A model generated the notes under the pieces. The model made no database searches and was not told the origin of the DNA. It saw nothing but the letters and a program-made list of their open reading frames with translations. 64,000 bases of DNA from Dryomyza anilis (Eukaryota > Arthropoda > Insecta > Diptera > Dryomyzidae), in the NCBI GenBank assembly GCA_951804985.1, contig OX638135.1:37007024-37071023 (forward strand), in the 5' to 3' direction. Both the position numbers and the translations under genes were made by a program. Below, in pieces: positions 45,184-58,203 of this stretch; positions within the stretch are counted from its first letter, which is position 1; the number at the start of each line of letters is the position of its first letter.

Positions 45184-47034
45184 TTAAATGGAGGGTGGAA
45201 AGATGGAGACGTGTCGGTGAATGTTTGTTTTGAACTTGCCAATATCAAAAATGTCGGGAAAAACAGACGCAGGGAGATTGTTCCACAAACGTATCGTGCG
45301 AATGAAGAACGAATTCTCTCGGTAATGCGTGGTTTTTTTGAGAGCCGAGTGAACTACGAAGGGGTGGGCTTGGTTCGATGCCCGAGTAGAACGAGAGGAC
45401 ACACGACCTGGTGGAATCAGGCCATGTATTTCCCGCGAACACTTACCATTGTAATACCTATAGAACAGGCTTACACACCCTACGGTCCTTCGGTGCTCAA
45501 GAGAACCAATAGAGGATGAAATATTTTCATCCCCTATTAAATATATTGCACGCTGTTGGATTCGATCCAGAAACTCCAAAGAAGATTTTGAAGCCCCTGC
45601 CCATATGTGCGAATTGTATTCCATCTTAGGCCGAATATAGGTGGTGTAGACAGTGCGCAAGTCAGCAGGAGTGAAGTATGTCTTACACCGTTTTAAAAAA
45701 CCGAGGCACTTGGCCGCCTCTTTCGACACGTCAAATATGTGATCATTCCAACGGAGATCACATTGAATTGATATGCCCAGAACGTCAAGAGCAGCTGACT
45801 CTGCAATATCCACAGCACCCATATTAATGGGAGGTAGGGTTGAATCCATTCTTTTGTGAGATAACAGACAACATTGGGTCTTGCGTGCATTAAAATCAAC
45901 TCTATTTGCAAGACCCCACTCGGAGATTGTTTTAAGGTCATTATTGAGTGTGTCATTCATAGTGCGTCTTTTACTCTCAATCTCCAAAGAGGTTGGGCGC
46001 TTTTTGAACGAGTATGAATGACAAATGTTGCTATCATCTGCAAAGGAATGAATTGGGTTCTGGGTCAATGACAGAAGGTCATTGATAAATACCAGAAATA
46101 GGGACGGGGATAGAACGGAACCCTGCGGAACTCCAGAATTGATGAAATGTTGTTCCGAAAGAACACCATCCATCGCAACTCGTATTGAACGACCCTGGAG
46201 AAAACTCGATATCCATCGAGTAAAAGATTCACCAACACCATATGCAATTAGTTTTGAAACGAGGGCTTTATGCCACACTCGATCAAAAGCCTTGGAGATA
46301 TCAAGAGCAACAGCCTTGCTCTCCCCGAAAAGGTGAACACAATTATTCCACTTTTCGGAGAGGACCGCCATCAAGTCACCTGTGGATCTGGTCCTACGGA
46401 AACCGTATTGTCGGTCACTGAGCAATTCGTTGTGCTCAAGATAGTTCACAAAGTGGAAGTTAATTACGCTCTCCATTACCTTGGAGAGTGCAGAGCATAT
46501 TGCAATGGGTCGGTAATTGGCAGGGTTCGTGGCCTCGCCCTTTTTCGGAACTGGCTGGACATTGGCAACCTTCCAACAAGATGGAAAAACTCCTGTCGTG
46601 TAGGAGATGTTGAAAAGGTTACGCAACGGACAAGCCAGCGTTGACGCGCACTTCTTCAACACATGGGCAGATATGCCATCTGGCCCAGAGGCTTTGTTAA
46701 TGTTGAGGTTTTCTAAAACCTTTTTAACTGCCCGAGTTCGAAAATATATCTCCGGCATTGCAGAAGAAACAAAATCGACGACAGGCAGTGGTTGATTACT
46801 ATCTGGGAGCGTTGAATTATTTGCAAATAATTCTGCCAAGAGATTAGCTTTATCAACCGGGTCAGTGAAGGTCTGGCCATTCATACTAAGAGTTGGAGTA
46901 GACGATGTCGTCTGATTCTTCACCCACTTAGCACAAGTGCATGATGTGTGTTCGTATTTTGAATTTAACCCAAATAGTATTAAATTCGCTATCCGACACA
47001 CTATGTTGTTGCTGCAGTTGATACGCAACGTCAC
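45184..47034 (-). CDS. Jockey/CR1-type reverse transcriptase ORF
   Basis: This is an intact 616-residue frame. The RT domain covers about residues 95-370: INKASGPDGISAHVLKKC, NYRPIAICSALSKVMESVI, motif A ALDISKAFDRVWH, motif B GVPQGSVLSPSLFLVFINDL and motif C SFADDSNI with both Asp residues. The thumb and C-terminal region follow (LGISIQCDLRWNDHI; TTYIRPKMEYNSHIW; RTIRLWNNLPASVFP), ending PPSI. There is no RNase H. The usual endonuclease is missing from this frame; its first part is in another frame at 46928-47176, joined by a deletion, so this copy is defective though RT looks intact. It is among the best-preserved ORFs in the window. Confidence 0.88.
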   Translation of the reverse strand: MTLRINCSNNIVCRIANLILFGLNSKYEHTSCTCAKWVKNQTTSSTPTLSMNGQTFTDPVDKANLLAELFANNSTLPDSNQPLPVVDFVSSAMPEIYFRTRAVKKVLENLNINKASGPDGISAHVLKKCASTLACPLRNLFNISYTTGVFPSCWKVANVQPVPKKGEATNPANYRPIAICSALSKVMESVINFHFVNYLEHNELLSDRQYGFRRTRSTGDLMAVLSEKWNNCVHLFGESKAVALDISKAFDRVWHKALVSKLIAYGVGESFTRWISSFLQGRSIRVAMDGVLSEQHFINSGVPQGSVLSPSLFLVFINDLLSLTQNPIHSFADDSNICHSYSFKKRPTSLEIESKRRTMNDTLNNDLKTISEWGLANRVDFNARKTQCCLLSHKRMDSTLPPINMGAVDIAESAALDVLGISIQCDLRWNDHIFDVSKEAAKCLGFLKRCKTYFTPADLRTVYTTYIRPKMEYNSHIWAGASKSSLEFLDRIQQRAIYLIGDENISSSIGSLEHRRTVGCVSLFYRYYNGKCSREIHGLIPPGRVSSRSTRASNQAHPFVVHSALKKTTHYRENSFFIRTIRLWNNLPASVFPDIFDIGKFKTNIHRHVSIFPPSI

Positions 47035-47176
47035 TTCGGATAAAAAGAGCTAGGCCCCTATGGGCAGAGAATAATGGCAATAGGTGATAACCAGGTATAT
47101 GAAAATCCAGTGGATCTGCACCCTCATTAACCTGGGTCTCACCTAGTGCCATTATTTGTGGCCTATGAATGGACAC
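46928..47176 (-). pseudogene. Endonuclease N-terminal remnant of the Jockey/CR1-type element
   Basis: 82 residues carry the start of an apurinic-type endonuclease: PQIMALGETQVNEG has the catalytic Glu region, and LALFIRSDVAYQL follows. The catalytic GDFN and SDH parts are absent. The frame runs out where the RT ORF begins, consistent with an internal deletion of most of the domain. Confidence 0.75.
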
Positions 47177-48007
47177 ATACGCATATACCGAGAAAAAGTT
47201 TGCCCTTAGCCCACGAATGTTGCAAAAATCTATGCGAAATTTTTACGACATTTTTTCTACTGGGCAACTTCAAAACAGACATACATACTACCAAGGCGCA
47301 GCAGTTGAAACAAACAAATGAGAGCGTAAGTCAAGCCGTGGTGAGTGTTATGCCTTCACCACAGCATAGATTACGCACTCACTGCAGCCTCAACCGTGCG
47401 CGCTAGTAGCGTGGAGTAGAATGGGGGAGGGAGGGGATACGTCAACAAACCTGTGCAATTGCAGCAAAGAGCATAGAAAAGCCCTTTGCGTCGGCAATTG
47501 CAAAAACAGCGAGTGCGGCAACTCAGCAGGCAGCGCGAAACCGGTTCTATTATGTGGTTGTTGTTGTTGAATTATTATTGTTTTATTTATTTGGTGTTTC
47601 TTTTTAGTTTTTTATGTAAATTATTATTAGTTTGTGTTTTAATTTAATTTCGTTTTATTTCGTTATTTTTCTTATGTTGGGCGGGCACATTAAACACAGT
47701 TTTGAAACACATGTATACTAAACGACGGACGGAACACGTTAAAAAAGACAAGAGACGACATGTTTAGCATTGACACGATCCATCTCCTCATGCAGACCTT
47801 TAGACCTGCCTACCATGTCCTGCCTGTCCCTACCATTTTGCTCCACACGTACTGCCTACCATACCCCACCTTTGCCTGCTATAATCCTGCCAGTTTTGTC
47901 TCAATTCCTACATAAAAGCTATCTCAAAAATGTGATTTTCATACCAAAAAAATTTTTGTTTGCCTGCTAGTTTCTTAACACTTTCCTGCCAAAAATTTTG
48001 TCTCGGG

Positions 48008-48185
48008 ACCTTGTATCCGGTCAGACAGCAAGACAGACAGACATGGCTAAATGGACTCGTGTAGTCATGCTGATTAAAAATATATATATATATACTTTTC
48101 CATACCGGCCAAACCTCCTAATAGCGTTATATGCGCAAACTTAATATAACCTGTACATCATAAGTGTAGGATAATATAAAAACAC
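48008..48185 (-). mobile_element. mini-me-like element, right fragment
   Basis: It continues the copy cut at 44187: GTATCCGGTCAGACAGCAAG, a (GACA)n tract, the core AGTCATGCTGATTAAAAATA, a TA tract, and GTGTAGGATAATATA at the end. It matches 14140-14335. Confidence 0.8.
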
Positions 48186-48226
48186 AAGAATTGCCGAATA
48201 TTTGTTTAACGTACAAAGATAGAAAA

Positions 48227-50414
48227 GATTTGTTTGAATAAGTTTGAATGTAATTAAAAATTAATACGAAATCATCAAACATGTATTACGAATGAAGTGT
48301 AATTAAATTATTGTTCAGATGGTAATAACATATTACTATGTGTAATTATTTTATATATTCCCCAGCAGAATCTGTCAAACTTATCATAAATATGTTACAA
48401 TACAAACATAAAATTTTAATTGCATTTCAATATACTATTTTTGGCAGTTTACTTGGTTATAACTATGTTTCAAAACAAACAGAAAATGCTATTCAAATAT
48501 AATTATACCGTATGTTCGCAACGCTCGTCTTCATTCGATTAGTTATCGACAGACGAAGTTTGCAACGATGTGCAGCATTTTCTATCTACGCCATCTTCTG
48601 TCATCGTTTGAACATATTGATGTTTAAAAACAAACAAAAAGGAAATTTGATTTAAATAAATGTATTATTCCAACACTCTTCTTGTATACGTAGTTGGCAC
48701 TCGTTGAGCAGAATTTTATATTTACGTATATATTGTCATCGTTTAAAGTATGTATTGGTCCCTTTAAACATACTGATGTTTGAAAAGAAACAAAACCAGT
48801 TGGGAAAGTTAGATCACATGGGAAATTTTAAATTTGGTATTATTATGATAGTTATGATTATCAAAATTATAGTCTATCTAAGTCGACTATAAATACCCTA
48901 CACATATGTGTGGTTACCATTCAAAGTGGTATATTGGTCACCAGGGTATACAAATCCTGAAAATAACTACAATCTTTCAATCGCTGAAGAATTTCCATTC
49001 ATTTGATACCCATATTTACAAATGAGTAGGTGTACGGAATTTCGATTTTTTTTTGGGAACCACAAGTCGTTTCGCGGGAAAACATTATTTCCATGTATTT
49101 GAGCATGAAGTCAATATATATTTGACGAAAATATAAACACGTATACAGTAAAATTGAACTGTAGATGTAAATTTCATATGAGTTATTTGAATATAAATGG
49201 TCAGATCACAGGTCACAATAGACCGACATGCCGACATGTCACAATGGACCGACATTTGTAATCTAAATTATGAGTTTCATTTATCAAACTCTTTAATTGT
49301 TTAAGTAGTACGGTTTTCAACAGACAGACAGACGGACAGGCAGACGCACATCGCTAAATCGACTCAGGAGGTCATGCTGATCCAGAATATATATACTTTT
49401 CCATACCGGAGATGCTTCCTTCTGGGTGTTACAAACGGCGTACCAAACTGAATATACTCTTTGACTCTTAGTGTATGGTATAAAAATGAAATTAGATGTA
49501 AATAAAAGTATTCTTGCAATATTCTTCTTGTATACGTAGTTGACACTCGGCGACCGCCATTTTCTGCAAACGTGTCTTTTGATATTGTTGAGAAAACGTA
49601 TTCGTTTCGGTAATACGATGTCATTTGTAAATTATAAAAATATACAAATTGTGGTACAAATAGTAACAACTTATATCATTGAATAGTGCAGTTTGTAATT
49701 ATTTGTTCCTGAATGTTTTTATAAAAATATAGTGAGCCGACACGGATATTTCATGAAAAAAACCACAACTGAAAAATCAGTGCTTCTATTTTCAAACAGA
49801 ATTCGTCATGGCTTTTTACAACAGGATCCGCAAATTCCTTGCCAACGCTATGTGCTGTACTGAGAATTGTACTGGCACTTTAAATTCAATTATTTATTTA
49901 TAAAAATTTGTATACGAATTCACATATTATTATTTCCCACTGTGCATGTTTAATGATTTTTATTAAAAATTAATAAAAAAAAAAACAATATTTTATTTTT
50001 ATTTTCAGGATTCGAGTCCAAAAATATTTAGATTTGTTTTTATGCAAACATACTACTTTTTCAACTGAAACAACTGATTTGTTTCTCTGGAAACGTATTT
50101 ATATTCAGGTCATTACAAATCATGTTATATTTTAAACATATTTATGTTTCGGTTCAAATATTTATTTTGTTTGGATGTAGTAATTATTATGTTTCTATTA
50201 CAACATATACCTTTTTAAGGAGCAACATCAAAATGTTTCCGTGATATCATAATGTAAATCAGAGCTCATTATAACACTGATCAAGTCTCAAGAAAACCCT
50301 GTTTACAAATGATATATCAGGCAATTATATATTATGTTTACATAAAATTCCAAACATGCATGTTAATTCCTGCAAAATTATGCTTGGGAGAGAAAATTTT
50401 TTTTTTGCAGCGTG
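48227..50414. repeat. Repeat L, inverted partner of R (61227-63393)
   Basis: It matches R in opposite orientation from AGATTTGTTTGAATA (48227) to TTTTTTTGCAGCGTG (50414). It is interrupted by a mini-me copy (48795-49484) and has an internal duplication of about 150 bp (GTCATCGTTT / TTGTATACGTAGTTG occur twice between 48560 and 49560). Without inserts the unit is about 1.5 kb. There are no clear terminal inverted repeats within the unit. The family is not identified. A partial third copy is at 51870-52278. Confidence 0.75.
48795..49484 (-). mobile_element. mini-me/DINE-1-like element inside repeat L
   Basis: It is an inverted copy of the 36591-37357 family: ACCAGTTGGGAAAGTTAGAT start, hairpin AGTCTATCTAAGTCGACT, ATACCCTACACATATGTGTG, a (CAGA)n tract at 49321-49350, core GAGGTCATGCTGATCCAGAA, and the TATGGTATAAAA end. 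R lacks it, which confirms insertion. Confidence 0.85.
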
Positions 50415-50507
50415 TAATAACTCAAAAACTTAAGGCAATCTAATAAAACTGAGTATGGGGTCGTGATTTTGAAGTACATCGGAAAATCTTATTAGATTGC
50501 AACTTTT

Positions 50508-51202
50508 TATACCCTACACTAAGAGTGAAAGGGTATATTCAGTTTGGTACGACGTTTGTAACACCCAGAAGGAAGCATCTCCGGTATGGAAAAGTATATA
50601 TATATTCTTGATCAGCATGACCTCCTGAGTCGATTTAGCGATGTCCGTCCGTCTGTACGTCTGTCTGTCTGTTGAAATCCCTACTACTTTTAAAATTGAA
50701 AAGCTAGATAAATGAAACTTATAACTTAGATTACTAATATACCTACGCTGTATGTGCGAGATCGGTCCATTGTGACCTATGATCCGACCACTTATGTTCA
50801 AATACCTCATATAAAATGTACATATAAAGATAAATTTTTATGTATACGTCCTTAGGTAAACTTTTTTGGTCAAATATATATTGATATCATGCTCAAATAC
50901 ATGATAATAATGTTTTCCGGCGAAAAGACTTGTGGTTCACAAAAAAAAATTCTAAATTCGGTACACCTACCCATTTGTAAATATGGGTATCAAATGAATT
51001 GACATTCTTCAGCGATTGAATGTTTGTAGTTATTTTCAGGATTCGTATACCCTGGTGACCTATATATAACTTTGAATGTTAACCACACATATGTGTAGGG
51101 TATTTATAGTCGGCTTAGACCGACTATAATTTTGATAATCCTAACTATCATAATTACACCTACTTTAAAATTTCCCATGTAATCTAACCTTCCCAACTGG
51201 TT
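50508..51202 (+). mobile_element. mini-me/DINE-1-like element
   Basis: It is a full copy: TATACCCTACACTAAGAGTG start, TA tract and core TTCTTGATCAGCATGACCTC, (GTCT)n tract (50643-50673), GTGTAGGGTAT, hairpin AGTCGGCTTAGACCGACT and CCCAACTGGTT end. The AT-rich 94 bp before it (50415-50507) are shared with 52279-52372, so it is part of a tandem duplication. Confidence 0.88.
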
Positions 51203-51673
51203 CTTGTTTTGTTGTTGTGCTGTGTTTTTGATCTGGTAAAGCACTTGTCTGTATTCCGACGAGAAAAACCAACGAACGAAAATAATGAACGAATAACGTA
51301 AAACTTACGTCGACATTATGTCAATTTCTTGATTTTTTACTTTTAAAAAATAGATTAAATTACGTGACTTCATCTAATAGTCTTTAGTGTCGAAATACAG
51401 AAAGTGCACTCTCAGAAATAAATTGTTAATTCTAAAAATAAATTAACAATCATGTTGTTCAAAATGGCATTTATCTATTTTAAATTTATTGTTGGTATTA
51501 ATAATCAAAATTGTTAATTTTTCCAAATTGAATTTTGAAGCAAATTTAATGGAAAAAAAAAAAAATAAACCTCAATATTAACAATTGTAATTATTATTTT
51601 GGATTGTTGAATTGTTATTAGTGATGCAGACTAAATTAACAATCGAATTGTTAATGATTTTTAACATAGCCTA

Positions 51674-51835
<162 letters not shown>

Positions 51836-51869
51836 CAATTTATATATATATATTTTTTTTTTTTTATTT

Positions 51870-53215
51870 TCAGGATTCGATTCCAAAAATATTTAGATAT
51901 GTTTTTATGCAAACATACTACTTTTTGAACTGAAACAACTGATATGTTTCTCTGGAAACGTATTTATATTCAGGTCATTACAAATCATGTTATATTTTAA
52001 ACATATTTATGTTTCGGTTCAAATATTTATTTTGTTTGGATGTAGTAATTATTATGTTTCTATTACAACATATACCTTTTTAAGGAGCAACATCAAAATG
52101 TTTCCGTGATATCATAATGTAAATCAGAGCTCATTACAACACTGATCAAGTCTCAAGACAACCCTGTTTACAAATGATATATCAGGCAATTATATATTAT
52201 GTTTACATAAAATTCCAAACATGCATGTTAATTCCTGCAAAATTATGCTTGGGAGAGCCATTTTTTTTTTGCAGCGTGTAATAACTCAAAAACTTAAAGC
52301 AATCTAATAAAACTGAGTATGGGGTCGTGATTTTGAAGTACATCGGAAAATCTTACTAAGATTGCAACTTTTTATCCCTACACTAAGAGTGAAAGGGTAT
52401 ATTCAGTTTGGTACGCCGTTTGTAACAACCAGAAGGAAGCATCTCCGGTATGGAAAAGTATATATATATTCTTGATCAGCCTGACCTCCTGAGCCGATTT
52501 AGCGATGTCCGTCTGTCTGTCCGTCTGTCTGTCCTTCTGTCCGTCCATCTGTCTGTCTGTTGAAATCCCTACTTCTTTTAAAATTAAAGAGCTAGATAAA
52601 TGAAACTTATAACTGTCTGTCTGTTGAAATCCCTACTTCTTTTAAAATTAAAGAGCTAGATAAATGAAACTTATAACTTAGATTACTAATATATCTACGC
52701 TGTATGGCGAGATCTGTCCATTGTGACCTATGATCCGACCACTTATGTTCAAATACCTCATATAAAATGTACATATAAAGATCAATTTTTATGTATACGT
52801 GCTTAGGTAAACTTTTTTGGTCAAATATATATTAATATCATGCTCAAATACATGATAATAATGTTTTCCGGCGAAAAGACTTGTGGTTCACAAAAAAAAA
52901 TCGAAATTCGGTGCACCTACCCATTTGTAAATATGGGTATGAAATGAATGGACATTCTTCAGCGATTGAATGTTTGTAGTTATTTTCAGGATTCGTATAC
53001 CCTGGTGACCTATATATCACTTTGAATGGTAACCACACATATGTGTAGGGTATTTATAGTCGGCTTAGACCGACAAATTTGACGGATAAAAATAAAAAAA
53101 ATAAACCTCAATATGAACAATTGTAATTGTTATTTTGGATTGTTGAATTGTTATTAGTGATGCAGACTAAATTAACAATCGAATTGTTAATGATTTTTTA
53201 CATAGCCTATATACA
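51870..53215 (+). repeat. Second unit of a tandem duplication (first unit about 50005-51690)
   Basis: 51870-52278 repeats the right end of L, 52279-52372 repeats 50415-50507, 52373-53074 repeats the mini-me copy, and 53085-53215 repeats 51553-51685. The offset is about 1865 bp. About 430 bp (51125-51552) are missing from the second unit, at the junction after CTTAGACCGAC. Each unit ends in a (TA)n tract. Confidence 0.85.
52373..53074 (+). mobile_element. mini-me/DINE-1-like element, duplicated copy, 3'-truncated
   Basis: It lies within the duplicated unit. The start has lost two bases (TATCCCTACAC). It carries its own tandem duplication of about 64 bp (GTCTGTCTGTTGAAATCCCT at 52551 and 52615) and stops within the hairpin at CCGAC. 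Confidence 0.85.
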
Positions 53216-53224
53216 TATACAGTG

Positions 53225-53590
<366 letters not shown>

Positions 53591-53591
53591 A

Positions 53592-56500
53592 TAATTTATA
53601 TTTTATATTTTATATTTTATATTTTATATTTTATATTTTATATTTTATATTTTATATTTTATATTTTATATTTTATATTTTATATTTTATATTTTATATT
53701 TTATATTTTATATTTTATATTTTATATTTTATATTTTATATTTTATATTTTATATTTTATATTTTATATTTTATATTTTATATTTTATATTTTATATTTT
53801 ATATTTTATATTTTATATTTTATATTTTATATTTTATATTTTATATTTTATATTTTATATTTTATATTTTATATTTTATATTTTATATTTTATATTTTAT
53901 ATTTTATATTTTATATTTTATATTTTATATTTTATATTTTATATTTTATATTTTATATTTTATATTTTATATTTTATATTTTATATTTTATATTTTATAT
54001 TTTATATTTTATATTTTATATTTTATATTTTATATTTTATATTTTATATTTTATATTTTATATTTTATATTTTATATTTTATATTTTATATTTTATATTT
54101 TATATTTTATATTTTATATTTTATATTTTATATTTTATATTTTATATTTTATATTTTATATTTTATATTTTATATTTTATATTTTATATTTTATATTTTA
54201 TATTTTATATTTTATATTTTATATTTTATATTTTATATTTTATATTTTATATTTTATATTTTATATTTTATATTTTATATTTTATATTTTATATTTTATA
54301 TTTTATATTTTATATTTTATATTTTATATTTTATATTTTATATTTTATATTTTATATTTTATATTTTATATTTTATATTTTATATTTTATATTTTATATT
54401 TTATATTTTATATTTTATATTTTATATTTTATATTTTATATTTTATATTTTATATTTTATATTTTATATTTTATATTTTATATTTTATATTTTATATTTT
54501 ATATTTTATATTTTATATTTTATATTTTATATTTTATATTTTATATTTTATATTTTATATTTTATATTTTATATTTTATATTTTATATTTTATATTTTAT
54601 ATTTTATATTTTATATTTTATATTTTATATTTTATATTTTATATTTTATATTTTATATTTTATATTTTATATTTTATATTTTATATTTTATATTTTATAT
54701 TTTATATTTTATATTTTATATTTTATATTTTATATTTTATATTTTATATTTTATATTTTATATTTTATATTTTATATTTTATATTTTATATTTTATATTT
54801 TATATTTTATATTTTATATTTTATATTTTATATTTTATATTTTATATTTTATATTTTATATTTTATATTTTATATTTTATATTTTATATTTTATATTTTA
54901 TATTTTATATTTTATATTTTATATTTTATATTTTATATTTTATATTTTATATTTTATATTTTATATTTTATATTTTATATTTTATATTTTATATTTTATA
55001 TTTTATATTTTATATTTTATATTTTATATTTTATATTTTATATTTTATATTTTATATTTTATATTTTATATTTTATATTTTATATTTTATATTTTATATT
55101 TTATATTTTATATTTTATATTTTATATTTTATATTTTATATTTTATATTTTATATTTTATATTTTATATTTTATATTTTATATTTTATATTTTATATTTT
55201 ATATTTTATATTTTATATTTTATATTTTATATTTTATATTTTATATTTTATATTTTATATTTTATATTTTATATTTTATATTTTATATTTTATATTTTAT
55301 ATTTTATATTTTATATTTTATATTTTATATTTTATATTTTATATTTTATATTTTATATTTTATATTTTATATTTTATATTTTATATTTTATATTTTATAT
55401 TTTATATTTTATATTTTATATTTTATATTTTATATTTTATATTTTATATTTTATATTTTATATTTTATATTTTATATTTTATATTTTATATTTTATATTT
55501 TATATTTTATATTTTATATTTTATATTTTATATTTTATATTTTATATTTTATATTTTATATTTTATATTTTATATTTTATATTTTATATTTTATATTTTA
55601 TATTTTATATTTTATATTTTATATTTTATATTTTATATTTTATATTTTATATTTTATATTTTATATTTTATATTTTATATTTTATATTTTATATTTTATA
55701 TTTTATATTTTATATTTTATATTTTATATTTTATATTTTATATTTTATATTTTATATTTTATATTTTATATTTTATATTTTATATTTTATATTTTATATT
55801 TTATATTTTATATTTTATATTTTATATTTTATATTTTATATTTTATATTTTATATTTTATATTTTATATTTTATATTTTATATTTTATATTTTATATTTT
55901 ATATTTTATATTTTATATTTTATATTTTATATTTTATATTTTATATTTTATATTTTATATTTTATATTTTATATTTTATATTTTATATTTTATATTTTAT
56001 ATTTTATATTTTATATTTTATATTTTATATTTTATATTTTATATTTTATATTTTATATTTTATATTTTATATTTTATATTTTATATTTTATATTTTATAT
56101 TTTATATTTTATATTTTATATTTTATATTTTATATTTTATATTTTATATTTTATATTTTATATTTTATATTTTATATTTTATATTTTATATTTTATATTT
56201 TATATTTTATATTTTATATTTTATATTTTATATTTTATATTTTATATTTTATATTTTATATTTTATATTTTATATTTTATATTTTATATTTTATATTTTA
56301 TATTTTATATTTTATATTTTATATTTTATATTTTATATTTTATATTTTATATTTTATATTTTATATTTTATATTTTATATTTTATATTTTATATTTTATA
56401 TTTTATATTTTATATTTTATATTTTATATTTTATATTTTATATTTTATATTTTATATTTTATATTTTATATTTTATATTTTATATTTTATATTTTATATT

Positions 56501-57206
56501 TTATATTTTATATTTTATATTTTATATTTTATATTTTATATTTTATATTTTATATTTTATATTTTATATTTTATATTTTATATTTTATATTTTATATTTT
56601 ATATTTTATATTTTATATTTTATATTTTATATTTTATATTTTATATTTTATATTTTATATTTTATATTTTATATTTTATATTTTATATTTTATATTTTAT
56701 ATTTTATATTTTATATTTTATATTTTATATTTTATATTTTATATTTTATATTTTATATTTTATATTTTATATTTTATATTTTATATTTTATATTTTATAT
56801 TTTATATTTTATATTTTATATTTTATATTTTATATTTTATATTTTATATTTTATATTTTATATTTTATATTTTATATTTTATATTTTATATTTTATATTT
56901 TATATTTTATATTTTATATTTTATATTTTATATTTTATATTTTATATTTTATATTTTATATTTTATTATTTATATTTTATATTTTATATTTTATATTTTA
57001 TATTTTATATTTTATATTTTATATTTTATATTTTATATTTTATATTTTATATTTTATATTTTATATTTTATATTTTATATTTTATATTTTATATTTTATA
57101 TTTTATATTTTATATTTTATATTTTATATTTTATATTTTATATTTTATATTTTATATTTTATATTTTATATTTTATATTTTATATTTTATATTTTATATT
57201 TTATAT
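53592..57206. repeat. Satellite: about 516 copies of the heptamer TTTTATA
   Basis: The period is seven bases throughout. The one irregular unit I noticed is TTTTATTATTTATA near 56961-56974. The run is about 3.6 kb. It has no coding capacity. Confidence 0.97.
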
Positions 57207-57960
57207 TATTCACTTTTGTTCGGTAAAAAGTTAGGTCAAGCAATCATAAAAAAATAAACCAAGGTACATTTTTAGAGTGGACAGAAAAACTTTTATGAAG
57301 GCTAAGGCGGTCTAATACTAAACGTGTTTATTTAACTCGGTGACAATTTGACGGATACTGCCTTAAATGTCCAAATGCTCGTCTTGCCCTGCATCATGCG
57401 CTGCTAAATGTAGACCGTTTCAAATCGTTTTGAACAATCAAGTGCAGTATCTTCGACGAAATACCAACAGTTCATGGTTCAGATGGTACTCGAAACCAGC
57501 ACAACGCCTTATGCAGACCCACAACTGTTCCGGCTCGAGTATCGGAAAAACTTTTGCGTTGATCGAAAAGGCGCTGCACCACCGTTCAGCAAATCATCTT
57601 CTTCGGACAGCTGCACATCGCTGAGTCTTAGAGATTTGTACTCCTCGCTATCACAGATATTCATACAGTATCAGGACTGTGCGAGGGGAAGCTGTGCAGG
57701 TTGGAATAATTGCTGAAATTTCCGCATACGTCGTTGGTTTTATTGCTGCTACTGTTGTTCAAGTCGTGGTTTTACTCGTCCAATAGCGGATGTCTGGTTA
57801 TTTCTCAATCCCGATTGCGATACGGAATTGCGATCTTTCTTAAAGCTCTGAAGCGTTCTGAATCGCTCATGCAGATATGTGATTTAATTTATATTTTTAT
57901 TTTTTCAAAATCACCAAAAACGCGACGAGTTAAATTAAAATAAACGACAAATTATTTGAC
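57207..57960. other. Unrecognised, less AT-rich island with coding-like stretch
   Basis: 57360-57720 is clearly richer in G and C than everything around it. Several frames are open for about 80 residues: plus 57367-57624 and 57474-57716. On the minus strand around 57590-57680 the peptide CDSEEYKSLRLSDVQLSEED looks protein-like, with acidic and polar composition. I cannot assign it to a family. It could be a decayed host exon or a transposon gene fragment carried inside the TIR element. Confidence 0.35.
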
Positions 57961-58203
57961 ACAAAAATCCAAAGAAAATGTGATTATTGGAACATACAAT
58001 TTATTAAGAATCGGATTGTTGTATTTAACAATTGAATTGAATTTAACAATTCAACAATGAATTTAACAATCTTTCCTAAAGTGATTGTTAAATGGGAAAA
58101 AGCTACAATCATCACTCAAATTAAAGGAAATAATTATCAATTTTAATTATTAACTGAACAACAATCATTATTGTTAAATTTTAACAATTATTTTCTGAGA
58201 GTG

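Larger units (their letters stand above)
45087..47761 (-). mobile_element. Jockey/CR1-type non-LTR element
   Basis: It has a 22-base A tail (45087-45108 as T), a short 3' UTR, the RT ORF, a remnant endonuclease, and about 0.6 kb of 5' non-coding sequence. Candidate target duplication GTTTAG lies at 45081-45086 and 47762-47767. It lies inside the TIR transposon. Confidence 0.75.
44188..48007. mobile_element. DNA transposon with CCCGAGACAAAA terminal inverted repeats (non-autonomous)
   Basis: Both ends read CCCGAGACAAAA inward (44188-44199 and 47996-48007). It splits a mini-me-like copy, and comparison with the unsplit copy near 14130 gives a 2-bp AC duplication (44186-44187, 48008-48009). Both ends are rich in GCAGG/CCTGC motifs over about 300 bp, likely binding sites for a transposase. 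No transposase gene is seen. The inner part is largely a Jockey/CR1-type insertion (45087-47761), so the transposon itself is about 1.1 kb. The superfamily is not assigned. Confidence 0.65.

Noticed and set aside
44188..48007. piggyBac assignment from CCC...GGG ends
   Set aside because: The target is not TTAA; the reconstructed site gives AC and the flanks do not fit.
53592..57206. Telomeric repeat
   Set aside because: TTTTATA has no G-rich strand and flies lack short telomeric repeats; it is treated as satellite.
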